DNA of 64,000 bases from Jutongia hominis (GTDB lineage Bacteria > Bacillota > Clostridia > Lachnospirales > Lachnospiraceae): the NCBI RefSeq assembly GCF_014384965.1, contig NZ_JACRSW010000027.1:310001-374000 (forward strand), given 5' to 3'. Positions 42,900 through 52,592 of the stretch are shown piece after piece. The position numbers and the translations under genes are program-made. Positions within the stretch are counted from its first letter, which is position 1; every line of letters begins with the position of its first letter. The notes beneath the pieces were generated by a model that was not told the DNA's origin, ran no database searches, and saw only the letters and a program-made list of their open reading frames with translations.

Positions 42900-45212
42900 A
42901 TGGCAAGTGAATTATGTATGAATTGCTTTAGTGTCAAAGGCAAATATGAAGTATGCCCCTTCTGCGGATATGCAGAGGGGACACCTCCAAGCCAGCCGCA
43001 CTATTTAGTTCCGGGAACTATTCTTGGAAATCATTTTATCGTAGGTACCGTGATCGGTATGGGTGGTTTTGGTATCACCTACAAATGTTATGATACGACA
43101 TTAGGCGTGATCGTAGCAGTCAAGGAATTTTATCCGGCAGGACTTGTAAACCGTGCACCGGGAGAAAGAAGAGTCGGCTTACTGTCAGGAGAGAAAAAGA
43201 CACAATATCAGGAACAATTAAAACGTTTCATGGTAGAAGCACAAAGTATTGCCCAGTTTGGCAAGGCAAAAGACATTGTAAATGTCTATGATTATTTTGA
43301 AGAAAACAATACTGCTTATATCATCATGGAATACATTGATGGTGTGCTTTTAAAAGATTACTTAGAAAAGCAGGGCAGAATTCATGATATGGATACGGTA
43401 TTAAGTATTATCACACCGGTTATAGAAGCAGTGAAAAAGATTCATGCGAAAGGAATCATTCACAGGGATATCAGCCCGGACAATATCTTTATCGCAGGAG
43501 ATGAATCCGTTAAGGTCTTTGACTTTGGTGCGGCACAATTAAACAGTACCAAAGAAGGTATGGCAGGCGAAAAGGTGATCAAAGTCGGTTATTCCGCACC
43601 GGAGCAATACCGTGACCGGAGTAAACAAGGGTATTATACCGATATTTATTCAATCGGTGCGATCCTGTATCAGATGGTTACCGGAATCAAACCGGTAGAA
43701 TCGACAGAGCGTGAATATAAAGATGAATTAAAATCCCCATTGGAATTAGGAATCAAGATAGATAGTAACTTTGACCGTGCGATCATGGAAGCATTGGCGG
43801 TCAAACCGGAGCTCCGCTTCCAGAATATCCAGCAGTTATCGGATGCGATCGAAGGAAAAAGGATTGCAGAATATCCGAAAGTCAAGTTAAAAAAGAGAAA
43901 GAGAAAAAGAAACTGGATGATCGGACTTTCGGTTTCCCTGACATTAGCAATCCTCGTTGTGATCGGGCTTTTCCAGACGGTCTGGAAGAAGACAAATCCA
44001 TTGATCGATTCATCGATCAAGTCAGAGGAAGTCGTAGTATGGGTTGACAATGCAGATGTAAAAGAGGAGATCAACAGCGATATTGCAGAAGTATTTTCCG
44101 AACCGGTCAGCGGCGAATCAGAAGAGCTGACAAAGATCAAAAAGGAAAATGCAAAAGTCAGAGATAAGATCAAAGTCGTAGATGTCACAACAGAGACATC
44201 TTATGGAACGATGGATGCAGCATTACAGGCAACGAAAGGAACGAAAGAATTCCCGGATATGTTCTTATCGGATCGGGTTGCTGATCCAGAGCAGTATTCG
44301 CTTACTTCCTTAAAAGATATCTATGATACGATCGATACTTCGCAATATCTGTATATGTCACAGTATCCGACGTATTTTAAAAACTATAAAGAAATGCCGA
44401 CAGCTTTGGATGTCTTACAGCTTTATGTTTATGACACATCTGCCATGGATGAGCAGATAAAAAAGAAAGCAGGAATGAGCAGCAGTTCTTTTGCTGACCG
44501 CAAAAAAGATACGATAGAGATCAAAGATGTGATCGAAGCAAATAATGAGCAGGAGATTACATATTCAGATGCCTACTTTAGTACGATTGCAACATTCTTA
44601 ACCAATCGGGAAGGCTTTGATTATAAGAAAGGCACATTAAATTTTGATGGTGCATTTGCGGGAAAGATGACACAGTTTAGCACAATGAACCAAAAAGCAA
44701 ACGGCAAGCCATGGATCTTTGACGGCAAACCATCCGGATTATATGGCAGCAGTGCTCTTGCCGGTGCCGGGTACCGTTCTAAACTAAATGGAAGCAATGA
44801 TGCATTAAAGCAGTTAGCGTATGTCACATATGCAGCCACTGTAGATGATAAAATGCTGATCTCATATGCAGATAAATATGCGATTTCGGCAAAGTCCGAT
44901 AAGAACAGTCAGCTGATCTGTAAGAGACTGCTCTGGTGTCTGCTTGACCAGTCGGATGTAAAGGTCAGTGCAAATGATGCATATCCGATCCGTAAGCAGA
45001 AATTTGAGACATTCTTCCAGACAGGAAACAATGCAAGACAGACTAAGATCAAGAAACTGATCGACCGTTCACAGGCTTGCATTCTGCTTGGAAAAGGAAC
45101 CGGTAATATCAGCAATTATGCGAACAGACTTACAAATTTTGATCGTGCTGCCGGATATACCGAAAAAGAGATCAACGATATCTGTGCAACATATCTTGGA
45201 GAACAAAAATAA
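42900..45212 (+). CDS. Receptor Ser/Thr kinase with extracellular solute-binding-like domain
   Basis: This protein has 770 residues. A zinc ribbon (C-M-N-C...C-P-F-C) is followed by an intact kinase domain (about 40-300: G-M-G-G-F-G, V-A-V-K-E-F-Y-P, H-R-D-I-S-P-D-N, D-F-G-A-A). A basic stop-transfer (K-K-R-K-R-K-R-N) precedes one TM (about 338-358). The outer part (about 380-765) reads like a bacterial extracellular solute-binding protein: V-V-V-W-V-D-N-A-D at its start, F-P-D-M-F-L-S-D-R-V in the first lobe, and a C-terminal A-Y-P-I-R-K-Q-K-F-E-T-F-F segment. A kinase using a substrate-binding fold as sensor differs from the usual PASTA receptors. The fold call is by pattern only. Confidence 0.85.
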   Translation: MASELCMNCFSVKGKYEVCPFCGYAEGTPPSQPHYLVPGTILGNHFIVGTVIGMGGFGITYKCYDTTLGVIVAVKEFYPAGLVNRAPGERRVGLLSGEKKTQYQEQLKRFMVEAQSIAQFGKAKDIVNVYDYFEENNTAYIIMEYIDGVLLKDYLEKQGRIHDMDTVLSIITPVIEAVKKIHAKGIIHRDISPDNIFIAGDESVKVFDFGAAQLNSTKEGMAGEKVIKVGYSAPEQYRDRSKQGYYTDIYSIGAILYQMVTGIKPVESTEREYKDELKSPLELGIKIDSNFDRAIMEALAVKPELRFQNIQQLSDAIEGKRIAEYPKVKLKKRKRKRNWMIGLSVSLTLAILVVIGLFQTVWKKTNPLIDSSIKSEEVVVWVDNADVKEEINSDIAEVFSEPVSGESEELTKIKKENAKVRDKIKVVDVTTETSYGTMDAALQATKGTKEFPDMFLSDRVADPEQYSLTSLKDIYDTIDTSQYLYMSQYPTYFKNYKEMPTALDVLQLYVYDTSAMDEQIKKKAGMSSSSFADRKKDTIEIKDVIEANNEQEITYSDAYFSTIATFLTNREGFDYKKGTLNFDGAFAGKMTQFSTMNQKANGKPWIFDGKPSGLYGSSALAGAGYRSKLNGSNDALKQLAYVTYAATVDDKMLISYADKYAISAKSDKNSQLICKRLLWCLLDQSDVKVSANDAYPIRKQKFETFFQTGNNARQTKIKKLIDRSQACILLGKGTGNISNYANRLTNFDRAAGYTEKEINDICATYLGEQK

Positions 45213-45235
45213 GCTACAAATGACGGAGAAAGATT

Positions 45236-47608
45236 ATGGCAAAAATAGAACAGCTGGAACCGACAACGTATCTGGGCAATATCAACAGTACCGATACCAG
45301 ACAGGCAAACCGATTGATCATACTGGCAAACGGAGAAATGTATGAATACGATCTGAGTCTTTTTGACAAAGACCGGTTGTATTTTGGTTGTGATGAAGCA
45401 AACTGCGACATTACAATTCCGGCAGGCAATGTTGTATCCCCTGTGCATGGCAAGATCAAGATGACTGGAAGTGATATGTATATTGCTGATATGGGAAGCA
45501 CAACCGGTACATGGATTTTAGAAAACAACACCTATATCCGAATGGATGCAAAACGTTATTATCATAAGAATGCAGCCGACATGATCCTGCGTATCGAATC
45601 ACCGGATCATAATACAGGAGCATCGGTTGCGATGATCTTTACAAATTCGGAAAACAAAAGTGCCTGGAAGTGCGTACCGTTACAGGAAGGGATCACAACG
45701 ATCGGACGAGATCCAAGGAATACGATCGCACTTGACAGCAGCAGTTTTTCAAGAAAACATGCAGCGATCAAGAAAGAGTATGGTCAATATATGATCGCTG
45801 ATTATAGCAGTACGAACGGTGTCTATGTCAATGGTGAGCGTGTCATGGGAAGCTGTCAGGTCGGTGAAAAAGATCTGATCCAGATTGCCAATTCTTTATT
45901 CTTTATCCTGAATGGCCAGCTTTTGTACCAGAATGCGATGAACGGTATCTCGCTTTCGATGCAAAATGTAGATAAGATTGTAGGTTCTAACAAGAACCGA
46001 AAGAAGATCTTAGACCGTGTCTTTTGTGATATCGGAAGCAATGAGTTCGTAGCAATCATCGGTGGTTCCGGTGCCGGAAAGACAACGGTTATGAATGCCA
46101 TGAGTGGTTTTGACAGCGAGATTACCGGCAAGATCTTTTGTAACGGAATAGATTTGCAAAAGAACTTTAACACGATGAAAAACATGATCGGTTTCGTGCC
46201 ACAGCAGGATATCATTTATGAAAATCTGACATTAAAAAAGATGCTTTACTATACAGCTAAAATGAAGATGCCGCCTGATACGAGTAAGTCAGAGATGCTT
46301 CTTCGTATCACAAAGGTATTGCAAATGGTTGACTTAGAAGAACATGCACAAACTTATATCCGAAAGTTAAGCGGAGGTCAAAAGAAGCGAGCCAGTATCG
46401 CAGTCGAGATGCTTGCAGATCCCGGACTTTTCTTCTTAGACGAACCGACATCGGGACTAGATCCCGATACCGAACAAAGTCTGATGCATACCTTAGCAAA
46501 ACTTTCTAAGACCGAAGGTAAGACGATCATCATGGTAACCCACACGACACAGAGCATTCATCTGTGTGACAAAGTCATTTTCATGGGACCGGGTGGAAAG
46601 ATCTGTTATTGTGGTGCCCCATCGGAGATCACTTCCTACTTCGGGAAAAAGGATCTCGTAGAAGTATATGACGAGCTTGCCGGCAATGTGGATAGCTGGA
46701 ACCGTCTGTATTTGCAAAATTATATCGAAGAATACAGACAGAAAGCGCAGACACCGCAGGAAAGACCGACACCAAAGAAAGCAGCAAAGCAGGTATCTGC
46801 GATCAAGCAGTTAGGAGTGCTTACCGCCAGATATTTTGAACTGATCTGGAACGATAAGCAAAGGCTGACGCTTTTACTGATGCAGCCGCTTTTGATCGCA
46901 CTTTTGCTAAAAGTCGTTGCAAAGTCCGAGACTTTTAAAGTCTTTGGTGCGACACAGTCGATCATGTTTGCGTTATCGTGCTCCGGTATCTGGATCGGAC
47001 TTTTCAATACGATTCAGGAGATCTGTAAGGAACGACCGATCTTAAAACGTGAATACATGGGAAATTTAAGGCTTTGGACATATATCATTTCCAAATATAT
47101 CGTACAAGGGGTGATCTGTCTGACGCAGGCGACGATCCTGACAACGGTTTTCCTGTGTCTGATGAAACATGCACCAAAGAAAGCCCTCTTTATGCCGACA
47201 CCGCAGTTAGAGATCTGGGTAACGATGTTTCTGACGATCTATGCTTCGGCAGCCATGGGACTGATCGTATCGGCAGTTGTCAGAAATGGCGACCGGGCAA
47301 TGGCGATCGCACCGTTTGTCCTGATCATACAGTTACTCTTCTCCGGTGTTCTCTTCGAATTGAAAGGAATGTCAAAGAAGATTTCATTAGTAACCGTAAG
47401 CCGCTGGGCAATGGAGGGTCTTGGCAATATAACGAATTTAAATGCACTCGACAGCGGAATACCGAACCAGCCGGTGCAGCACAATGATTTCTACAACAGA
47501 GGCTTGGGGCATCTGGCACACACCTGGGAAATCCTCGGTGTCGTGGCTGTGATCTGCGGAATCATCAGCGTGATCATGCTCCACAATCTGAAGAAAGATA
47601 GAAGATAG
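45236..47608 (+). CDS. FHA-ABC exporter (Rv1747-like architecture)
   Basis: This 790-residue half transporter starts with two FHA-like domains. The first (about 30-100: Y-F-G-C-D-E-A...V-S-P-V-H-G) is degenerate. The second (about 140-220: I-G-R-D-P-R-N...F-S-R-K-H-A, S-S-T-N-G) is canonical. The ABCG-type ATPase (about 245-490) has G-G-S-G-A-G-K-T-T, L-S-G-G-Q-K-K-R-A-S and F-F-L-D-E-P-T-S-G-L-D. Six TMs close the protein (about 525-785). The order FHA-FHA-ATPase-TM is that of mycobacterial Rv1747, which is controlled by the kinase PknF. Here it sits among several kinases, so phospho-control is likely. The substrate is unknown. Confidence 0.9.
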   Translation: MAKIEQLEPTTYLGNINSTDTRQANRLIILANGEMYEYDLSLFDKDRLYFGCDEANCDITIPAGNVVSPVHGKIKMTGSDMYIADMGSTTGTWILENNTYIRMDAKRYYHKNAADMILRIESPDHNTGASVAMIFTNSENKSAWKCVPLQEGITTIGRDPRNTIALDSSSFSRKHAAIKKEYGQYMIADYSSTNGVYVNGERVMGSCQVGEKDLIQIANSLFFILNGQLLYQNAMNGISLSMQNVDKIVGSNKNRKKILDRVFCDIGSNEFVAIIGGSGAGKTTVMNAMSGFDSEITGKIFCNGIDLQKNFNTMKNMIGFVPQQDIIYENLTLKKMLYYTAKMKMPPDTSKSEMLLRITKVLQMVDLEEHAQTYIRKLSGGQKKRASIAVEMLADPGLFFLDEPTSGLDPDTEQSLMHTLAKLSKTEGKTIIMVTHTTQSIHLCDKVIFMGPGGKICYCGAPSEITSYFGKKDLVEVYDELAGNVDSWNRLYLQNYIEEYRQKAQTPQERPTPKKAAKQVSAIKQLGVLTARYFELIWNDKQRLTLLLMQPLLIALLLKVVAKSETFKVFGATQSIMFALSCSGIWIGLFNTIQEICKERPILKREYMGNLRLWTYIISKYIVQGVICLTQATILTTVFLCLMKHAPKKALFMPTPQLEIWVTMFLTIYASAAMGLIVSAVVRNGDRAMAIAPFVLIIQLLFSGVLFELKGMSKKISLVTVSRWAMEGLGNITNLNALDSGIPNQPVQHNDFYNRGLGHLAHTWEILGVVAVICGIISVIMLHNLKKDRR

Positions 47609-47666
47609 CAATCATAAAGAACGATAAAGCATAAAGTAACGAAGGGTTACGGAAAGGAAGAAAACT

Positions 47667-50342
47667 ATGAAGATAAGACAGAAAAGAGTGCTGGCATATG
47701 TGCTGGCGGTGGTGATGGTGCTGAATTTGTGTGCCGTGCCGGCACGAGCAGAGGGAGAAAGTGGAAATTCAGATGCTAATGCACACAACTGGACGTATGC
47801 AAGATCAGATAATAATACTATTACTGCCAGTTGTTCTGATTCTGGATGTGTAGAATCTGTAACGATTCAATTAGGCAATACGGATGAGATTTATGATGGA
47901 AAAGAGCATCCTGCGATAATTGTTGCAACAACGGTAAGTGGAAAGAATAGCACGTCAATAACAGCAACTAAAGACAGTTCTGTTAAGACACAATTGGAAG
48001 ATATGGGGATTAAACTTGCAATACAATATCAGAAGAAAGTTACAAATGATACATATGTTAATTTGGGTGAGGGGAAAAGTCCTACAGATGCAGGAACTTA
48101 TAAAGTAATTGCAAGTGTTGAAACGAGTAGTAGTGGATCTGAAAATACTGCAAGTGTTCAAAATGATGGTACTCCAATTTCGATAGAAAAGGAATTTACA
48201 ATTGAAAAAGCATCTATAACACCTGCATTTCAATTTGGCTGGACTAGTGAATGGACACAAGGAGATACAAATATAAAATTACCGGAATTGGCAGAATGCA
48301 GCAATCCGGGAAATGGTACGGTGACGTATAGTGTGAAAAAGAAGTCAGAGCCAGATACAGAATATAAAGAATTGACAGAAACAGATTTGCAGAATTTAGA
48401 TCCGGGCGAATATACGATCAAAGCAATTGTAGCAGCATCAATGAATCATAGTGCAGGAGAAACAGCTACAACATTAAACTTTACAGTAACAGCTAAGAAA
48501 GCGATAAAAGTTACAGTAGCTATGGATGGCTGGATTTTTGAAAGTGAAGCAAATTCTCCAAGTACAATCATTAAAGCTGGAAACGATGATATAACAACGA
48601 AATATGCATCAGGAGATTTTGTTTATTCATATTACACAGATGCAAATTGCACAAAAGAAACGACAACAGCTAATGGTGCAGCGAAAGACGGAGAAGTACC
48701 CAAGAATGCAGGAACGTATTATGTAAAAGTAGTAGTTCCAGTGAAAGATACATATGCATCAGGAGAAGATACTGCTAAATTTACAATTGCGAAGGCAACC
48801 ATAAAACCTACTATCAAAACAGATTGGTCAACAAGCTGGACGCAAGGAGATGAAAATATAGAATTTCCGGAAATAGAGAAAAATCCAGAAAATGGTGAAG
48901 TGACTTATTATGCAAAAAAGCGAGAAGAAGATGATACAAAGTATAATAAACTGACAGATGTATCTAAATTGAGAAACTTAGATGCAGGAGACTATACATT
49001 AAAAGCAAAAGTAGCAGAGACAGATAATTATAAAGATGGTGAGGATACGTGTGACTTTACGGTAACAGCTAAGAAAGCGATAAAAGTTACAGTAGCTATG
49101 GATGGCTGGATTTTTGAAAGTGAAGCAAATTCTCCAAGTACAATCATTAAAGCTGGAAACGATGATATAACAACGAAATATGTATCAGGAGATTTTGTTT
49201 ATTCATATTACACAGATGCAGATTGCACAAAAGAAACAACAAAAGCTAATGGTGCAGCGAAAGACGGAGAAGCACCAAAGAATGCAGGAACCTATTATGT
49301 AAAAGTAGTAGTTCCAGTGAAAGATACATATGCATCAGGAGAAGATACTGCCGAATTTACAATTGCGAAGGCAACCATAAAACCTACTATCAAAACAGAT
49401 TGGTCAACAAGCTGGACGCAAGGAGATGAAAATATAGAATTTCCGGAAATAGAGAAAAATCCAGAAAATGGTGAAGTAACTTATTATGCGAAAAAGAACG
49501 AAGAAGGTGCAGACTACGTAAAATTGACAGATGTCTCTGAATTGAGAAACTTAGAGGTAGGAGACTATACATTAAAAGCAAAAGTAGCAGAGACAGATAA
49601 TTATCAAGATGGTGAGGATACGTGTTACTTTACAGTAACAGCAAAGAAGGATAATCCATCCCCATCTAATAACCCATTAGATCCATCACCCTCACCGACA
49701 AAAAATCCGTTGCTACCATCTACACCTGCACCAACACAGCAGACGGAAACACCAACCCCAACAGCGACTCCGATTCCAGAGATTACAATCAATGGAAAAA
49801 AAGTTAAGAACAATCAGACATTTGCTGTATCCATAAGAAATAAAATAACAGTTAGTGCCAATGCCAAGATCAAATTGATTCCTCAAGGCAAAACGAGTCA
49901 AAAGAAATGCTTGAAGGTTAGTGTTAAGAATAAGCAGGGAACGATTAAGGTAAATGATTATAGTGCGAAAAAGATCAAGGTTGTTATAAAAAAAGGAAAT
50001 AAAAAAATAGCGATTTGGATCAAAACAGAGATTCCAACACCGAAATTTACGGTTAAAGTGAATGGTGCAAAAAACAAATTTACTTTAACAATTAAAAATA
50101 AGGCAATAGCTAAGAAAATAGGCTGTTATACCGTAGAAGCAAAAAATAAAAATACAAAGAATAAGTATGTATATATTGATACAAACAAATTTAAGCTGAT
50201 TGGTGCAGGTGGAAGAAAATATCCAAAAGGGAAGTATGGATTCAGAATCACTTTTTGGAGTACGAGAAAACCTGTTAAAAATGGCAAGCTTCTTAATAAA
50301 TATAAGCATCAAAGCAGCGAATTTTATTTAACAGTCAAATGA
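47667..50342 (+). CDS. Large secreted repeat protein
   Basis: This protein has 891 residues. A clear signal peptide (basic start, V-L-A-V-V-M-V-L-N-L, cleavage near A-R-A-E) is followed by Ig-like or MBG-like modules (Y-D-G-K-E-H-P-A near residue 75). Two near-identical 192-residue blocks come next, each with W-I-F-E-S-E-A-N-S-P and T-D-W-S-T-S-W-T-Q-G-D-E-N-I. A Pro/Ser/Thr-rich stretch (about 670-710) leads to a Lys-rich C-terminal domain. No LPxTG sorting signal or TM follows, so it may be released or held by charge. It lies inside the kinase island, right after the FHA-ABC exporter, and is a candidate surface effector or wall-binding partner. Confidence 0.8.
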   Translation: MKIRQKRVLAYVLAVVMVLNLCAVPARAEGESGNSDANAHNWTYARSDNNTITASCSDSGCVESVTIQLGNTDEIYDGKEHPAIIVATTVSGKNSTSITATKDSSVKTQLEDMGIKLAIQYQKKVTNDTYVNLGEGKSPTDAGTYKVIASVETSSSGSENTASVQNDGTPISIEKEFTIEKASITPAFQFGWTSEWTQGDTNIKLPELAECSNPGNGTVTYSVKKKSEPDTEYKELTETDLQNLDPGEYTIKAIVAASMNHSAGETATTLNFTVTAKKAIKVTVAMDGWIFESEANSPSTIIKAGNDDITTKYASGDFVYSYYTDANCTKETTTANGAAKDGEVPKNAGTYYVKVVVPVKDTYASGEDTAKFTIAKATIKPTIKTDWSTSWTQGDENIEFPEIEKNPENGEVTYYAKKREEDDTKYNKLTDVSKLRNLDAGDYTLKAKVAETDNYKDGEDTCDFTVTAKKAIKVTVAMDGWIFESEANSPSTIIKAGNDDITTKYVSGDFVYSYYTDADCTKETTKANGAAKDGEAPKNAGTYYVKVVVPVKDTYASGEDTAEFTIAKATIKPTIKTDWSTSWTQGDENIEFPEIEKNPENGEVTYYAKKNEEGADYVKLTDVSELRNLEVGDYTLKAKVAETDNYQDGEDTCYFTVTAKKDNPSPSNNPLDPSPSPTKNPLLPSTPAPTQQTETPTPTATPIPEITINGKKVKNNQTFAVSIRNKITVSANAKIKLIPQGKTSQKKCLKVSVKNKQGTIKVNDYSAKKIKVVIKKGNKKIAIWIKTEIPTPKFTVKVNGAKNKFTLTIKNKAIAKKIGCYTVEAKNKNTKNKYVYIDTNKFKLIGAGGRKYPKGKYGFRITFWSTRKPVKNGKLLNKYKHQSSEFYLTVK
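48491..49642 (+). repeat. Two 576-bp direct repeats in the secreted protein gene
   Basis: The unit starting AGCTAAGAAAGCGATAAAAG at 48491 recurs at 49067, giving a period of 576 bp (192 codons). Long stretches are identical, which implies recent duplication or gene conversion. Confidence 0.88.
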
Positions 50343-50360
50343 AAGTGAGGAAAGACGAAT

Positions 50361-52571
50361 ATGAAATTATGCATGGGATGTATGGAACAGATGGATGATG
50401 CACTGACAAAGTGTCCTCACTGTGGATATGATGAGACAACTTTGACACAGGAGTCCTATTATCTGGTACCCGGAAGTATTGTTGGCGGCAAATATATTGT
50501 AGGACGTGTTTTACAATATAGCGGCTACATTATCAAATATCTTGGACTGAATGCCGAGACGAATCAGAAAGTAACAGTCAGCGAATATCTGCCCAGTGAA
50601 TTTTCGACACGTTCCGAGGGAGAACTCGAAGTAACGATTTATTCGGGAGATGCGGAAGAGCAGTTTAATCAGGGCTTAATGACATTTTTAAATGAAGCAA
50701 ACCGTATCCAGCAGTTAGGCAAAGTGGATGGTATCACACAGGTATATGACTGTGTCGCAGAGAATGATACCGGATATGTGATCGCAGAATATTTAGAAGG
50801 ACAGACATTAGCACAAGTCTTAAATGCAGGAAAAAAATACACCGTAGAGGAAGCGAAAGCTCTCTTACTCCGGCTCTTACAGGGACTTGCAAAAGTACAT
50901 CCGATGGATATCATCCATTGTGATATCGCACCGGAGACGATCTACCTTTGTAATAACGGAGAGGTTAAACTGCTTGACTTTGGTGCGACACGCTATGTCA
51001 CAACAGCAAACTCAAAGAGTCTTGCCATTATCTTAAAGCAGGGCTATGCACCGGAAGAGCAATACAGAAGTCGTGGTGTCAGAGGTCCATGGACGGATGT
51101 TTATGCACTGGGTGCAGTCATGTATCGTATGATCACAGGCAAAGTGCCTGCAGAATCTGTCGATCGTGCCTTGGTGGATGAATTAGAAGCTCCATCCAAG
51201 TTGGGTGTGAAGATTTCGGAAAGTGATGAGAATGCATTGATGAATGCATTAAACATTTATCAGAAGGATCGAACACCTTCTGCGGAAGTCTTTATGAAAG
51301 AACTGACTTCCGGTAACACAAAGCGGATCAAAGTAAAGAAAAAGAAGAATGATACTGGAAAGATTCCTATCTGGGTCAAAGGTCTGGTCGCTGTATTTAC
51401 CTGTGTCGTGATTGCAGGTGGTGTCTTTGTCTTCATGAATCGTAAAAGAGGAGATGTGACATCTGAGAATACTAAGGTAGCAACCTTTCAGGAGCCGGAT
51501 GATAAGACTACGATCCAGTCTTTCTTAAAGACATGGAAAAAGAATGGTCTGAAAGAAGATACATTGGACGTGACATATTATTATACAGCAGATGCGAAGA
51601 AAGATCTCATTACATCTTTCTTAGATCATACAGAGAATAACAAGCTTGCCGGTGGTACGAAATGGAATACGATCACAAGTGCCATGAAGAAGGATGGCTA
51701 TAGTGCGAAAAAGCCGGCAGCAGAGCTTGAAGTAGAAAGTAAAGAGCAATGTACGTTCTTATCGAATTGGTGGTCTTTCTGTCCGTCAAGTGATGAGATC
51801 CCATATACATTAGATGATAAAGAGCAGAATAATTCACAGCCTTACGGAACAGTAAAGTCTGTATCGTATCAGAATAAGACATATGAACCAAAAGATAGTG
51901 AAAGTCTTCCAAATCCATTAAAAGTGGCAAATAAATCGTCTCTAACAATCAAAATTTATACAGGTCCTTTCTTCTATGTAGATAAAGTGAAACGTAACGA
52001 TTTTCTTGGCAAGGATTATACAGCAGTTCCGATGAAGTATGGTACGGATCCTGCGAAAGTCAAGGCACAGAAAGGAACTGCGCAGGAAAGAAGCAAGCTG
52101 ATCAAAGAACATTATTATAGTTTTGAGACAAATGCGAACACGATTGTCAGCCTTAGTGACAGCTTAAAGGAGGGACAGATCTATGATGCCCGTAAGACAC
52201 CGGGAGCAATCTTTTCTATCGTAGGTAAGCGTCTGGCACTTGGCAGTACGACAGTCGGAGACTTAAAAGCACTTGGTGTCAATGTCAAGGATGGCAAGGG
52301 TAATGTACCGGCAAAGAAAGAGATCATCGAGACAGTCCGAAAGATTGAGAGTAAGAGTGGTCAGATCAATGGATGCTTTAAGAAGGGCGATACGGTAATC
52401 GTTAATATCAAACTCCCAACGCCGAAACCAACGCAGGCACCGGTACAGCAGGCAACACAAGCACCACCGGTGAAAACACAGGCACCAACTAATCCATCGA
52501 GAAATAAACCACTAAAGAAAAAGAGTAGCCAAAATTCTTCTAAAAATACAAATAGTTTAATGGATAATTAG
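50361..52571 (+). CDS. Membrane pseudokinase with zinc ribbon
   Basis: This 736-residue protein follows the island's kinase plan: zinc ribbon (C-M-G-C...C-P-H-C), kinase fold (about 38-300), TM (about 331-350) and a large outer domain. The catalytic residues are lost. The Gly-loop reads V-L-Q-Y-S-G-Y-I-I-K-Y, the VAIK Lys is Ser (V-T-V-S-E-Y-L-P), and the HRDxxPDN loop reads H-C-D-I-A-P-E-T, lacking the metal-binding Asn. DFG is kept. It is therefore probably a scaffold or receptor, not an enzyme. The outer part is unassigned and ends in a Pro/Thr/Gln- then Lys/Ser-rich tail. EssB of type VII systems is also a pseudokinase-fold membrane protein; homology is not claimed. Confidence 0.87.
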   Translation: MKLCMGCMEQMDDALTKCPHCGYDETTLTQESYYLVPGSIVGGKYIVGRVLQYSGYIIKYLGLNAETNQKVTVSEYLPSEFSTRSEGELEVTIYSGDAEEQFNQGLMTFLNEANRIQQLGKVDGITQVYDCVAENDTGYVIAEYLEGQTLAQVLNAGKKYTVEEAKALLLRLLQGLAKVHPMDIIHCDIAPETIYLCNNGEVKLLDFGATRYVTTANSKSLAIILKQGYAPEEQYRSRGVRGPWTDVYALGAVMYRMITGKVPAESVDRALVDELEAPSKLGVKISESDENALMNALNIYQKDRTPSAEVFMKELTSGNTKRIKVKKKKNDTGKIPIWVKGLVAVFTCVVIAGGVFVFMNRKRGDVTSENTKVATFQEPDDKTTIQSFLKTWKKNGLKEDTLDVTYYYTADAKKDLITSFLDHTENNKLAGGTKWNTITSAMKKDGYSAKKPAAELEVESKEQCTFLSNWWSFCPSSDEIPYTLDDKEQNNSQPYGTVKSVSYQNKTYEPKDSESLPNPLKVANKSSLTIKIYTGPFFYVDKVKRNDFLGKDYTAVPMKYGTDPAKVKAQKGTAQERSKLIKEHYYSFETNANTIVSLSDSLKEGQIYDARKTPGAIFSIVGKRLALGSTTVGDLKALGVNVKDGKGNVPAKKEIIETVRKIESKSGQINGCFKKGDTVIVNIKLPTPKPTQAPVQQATQAPPVKTQAPTNPSRNKPLKKKSSQNSSKNTNSLMDN

Positions 52572-52592
52572 AAATAGAAATGAGGAATACAT

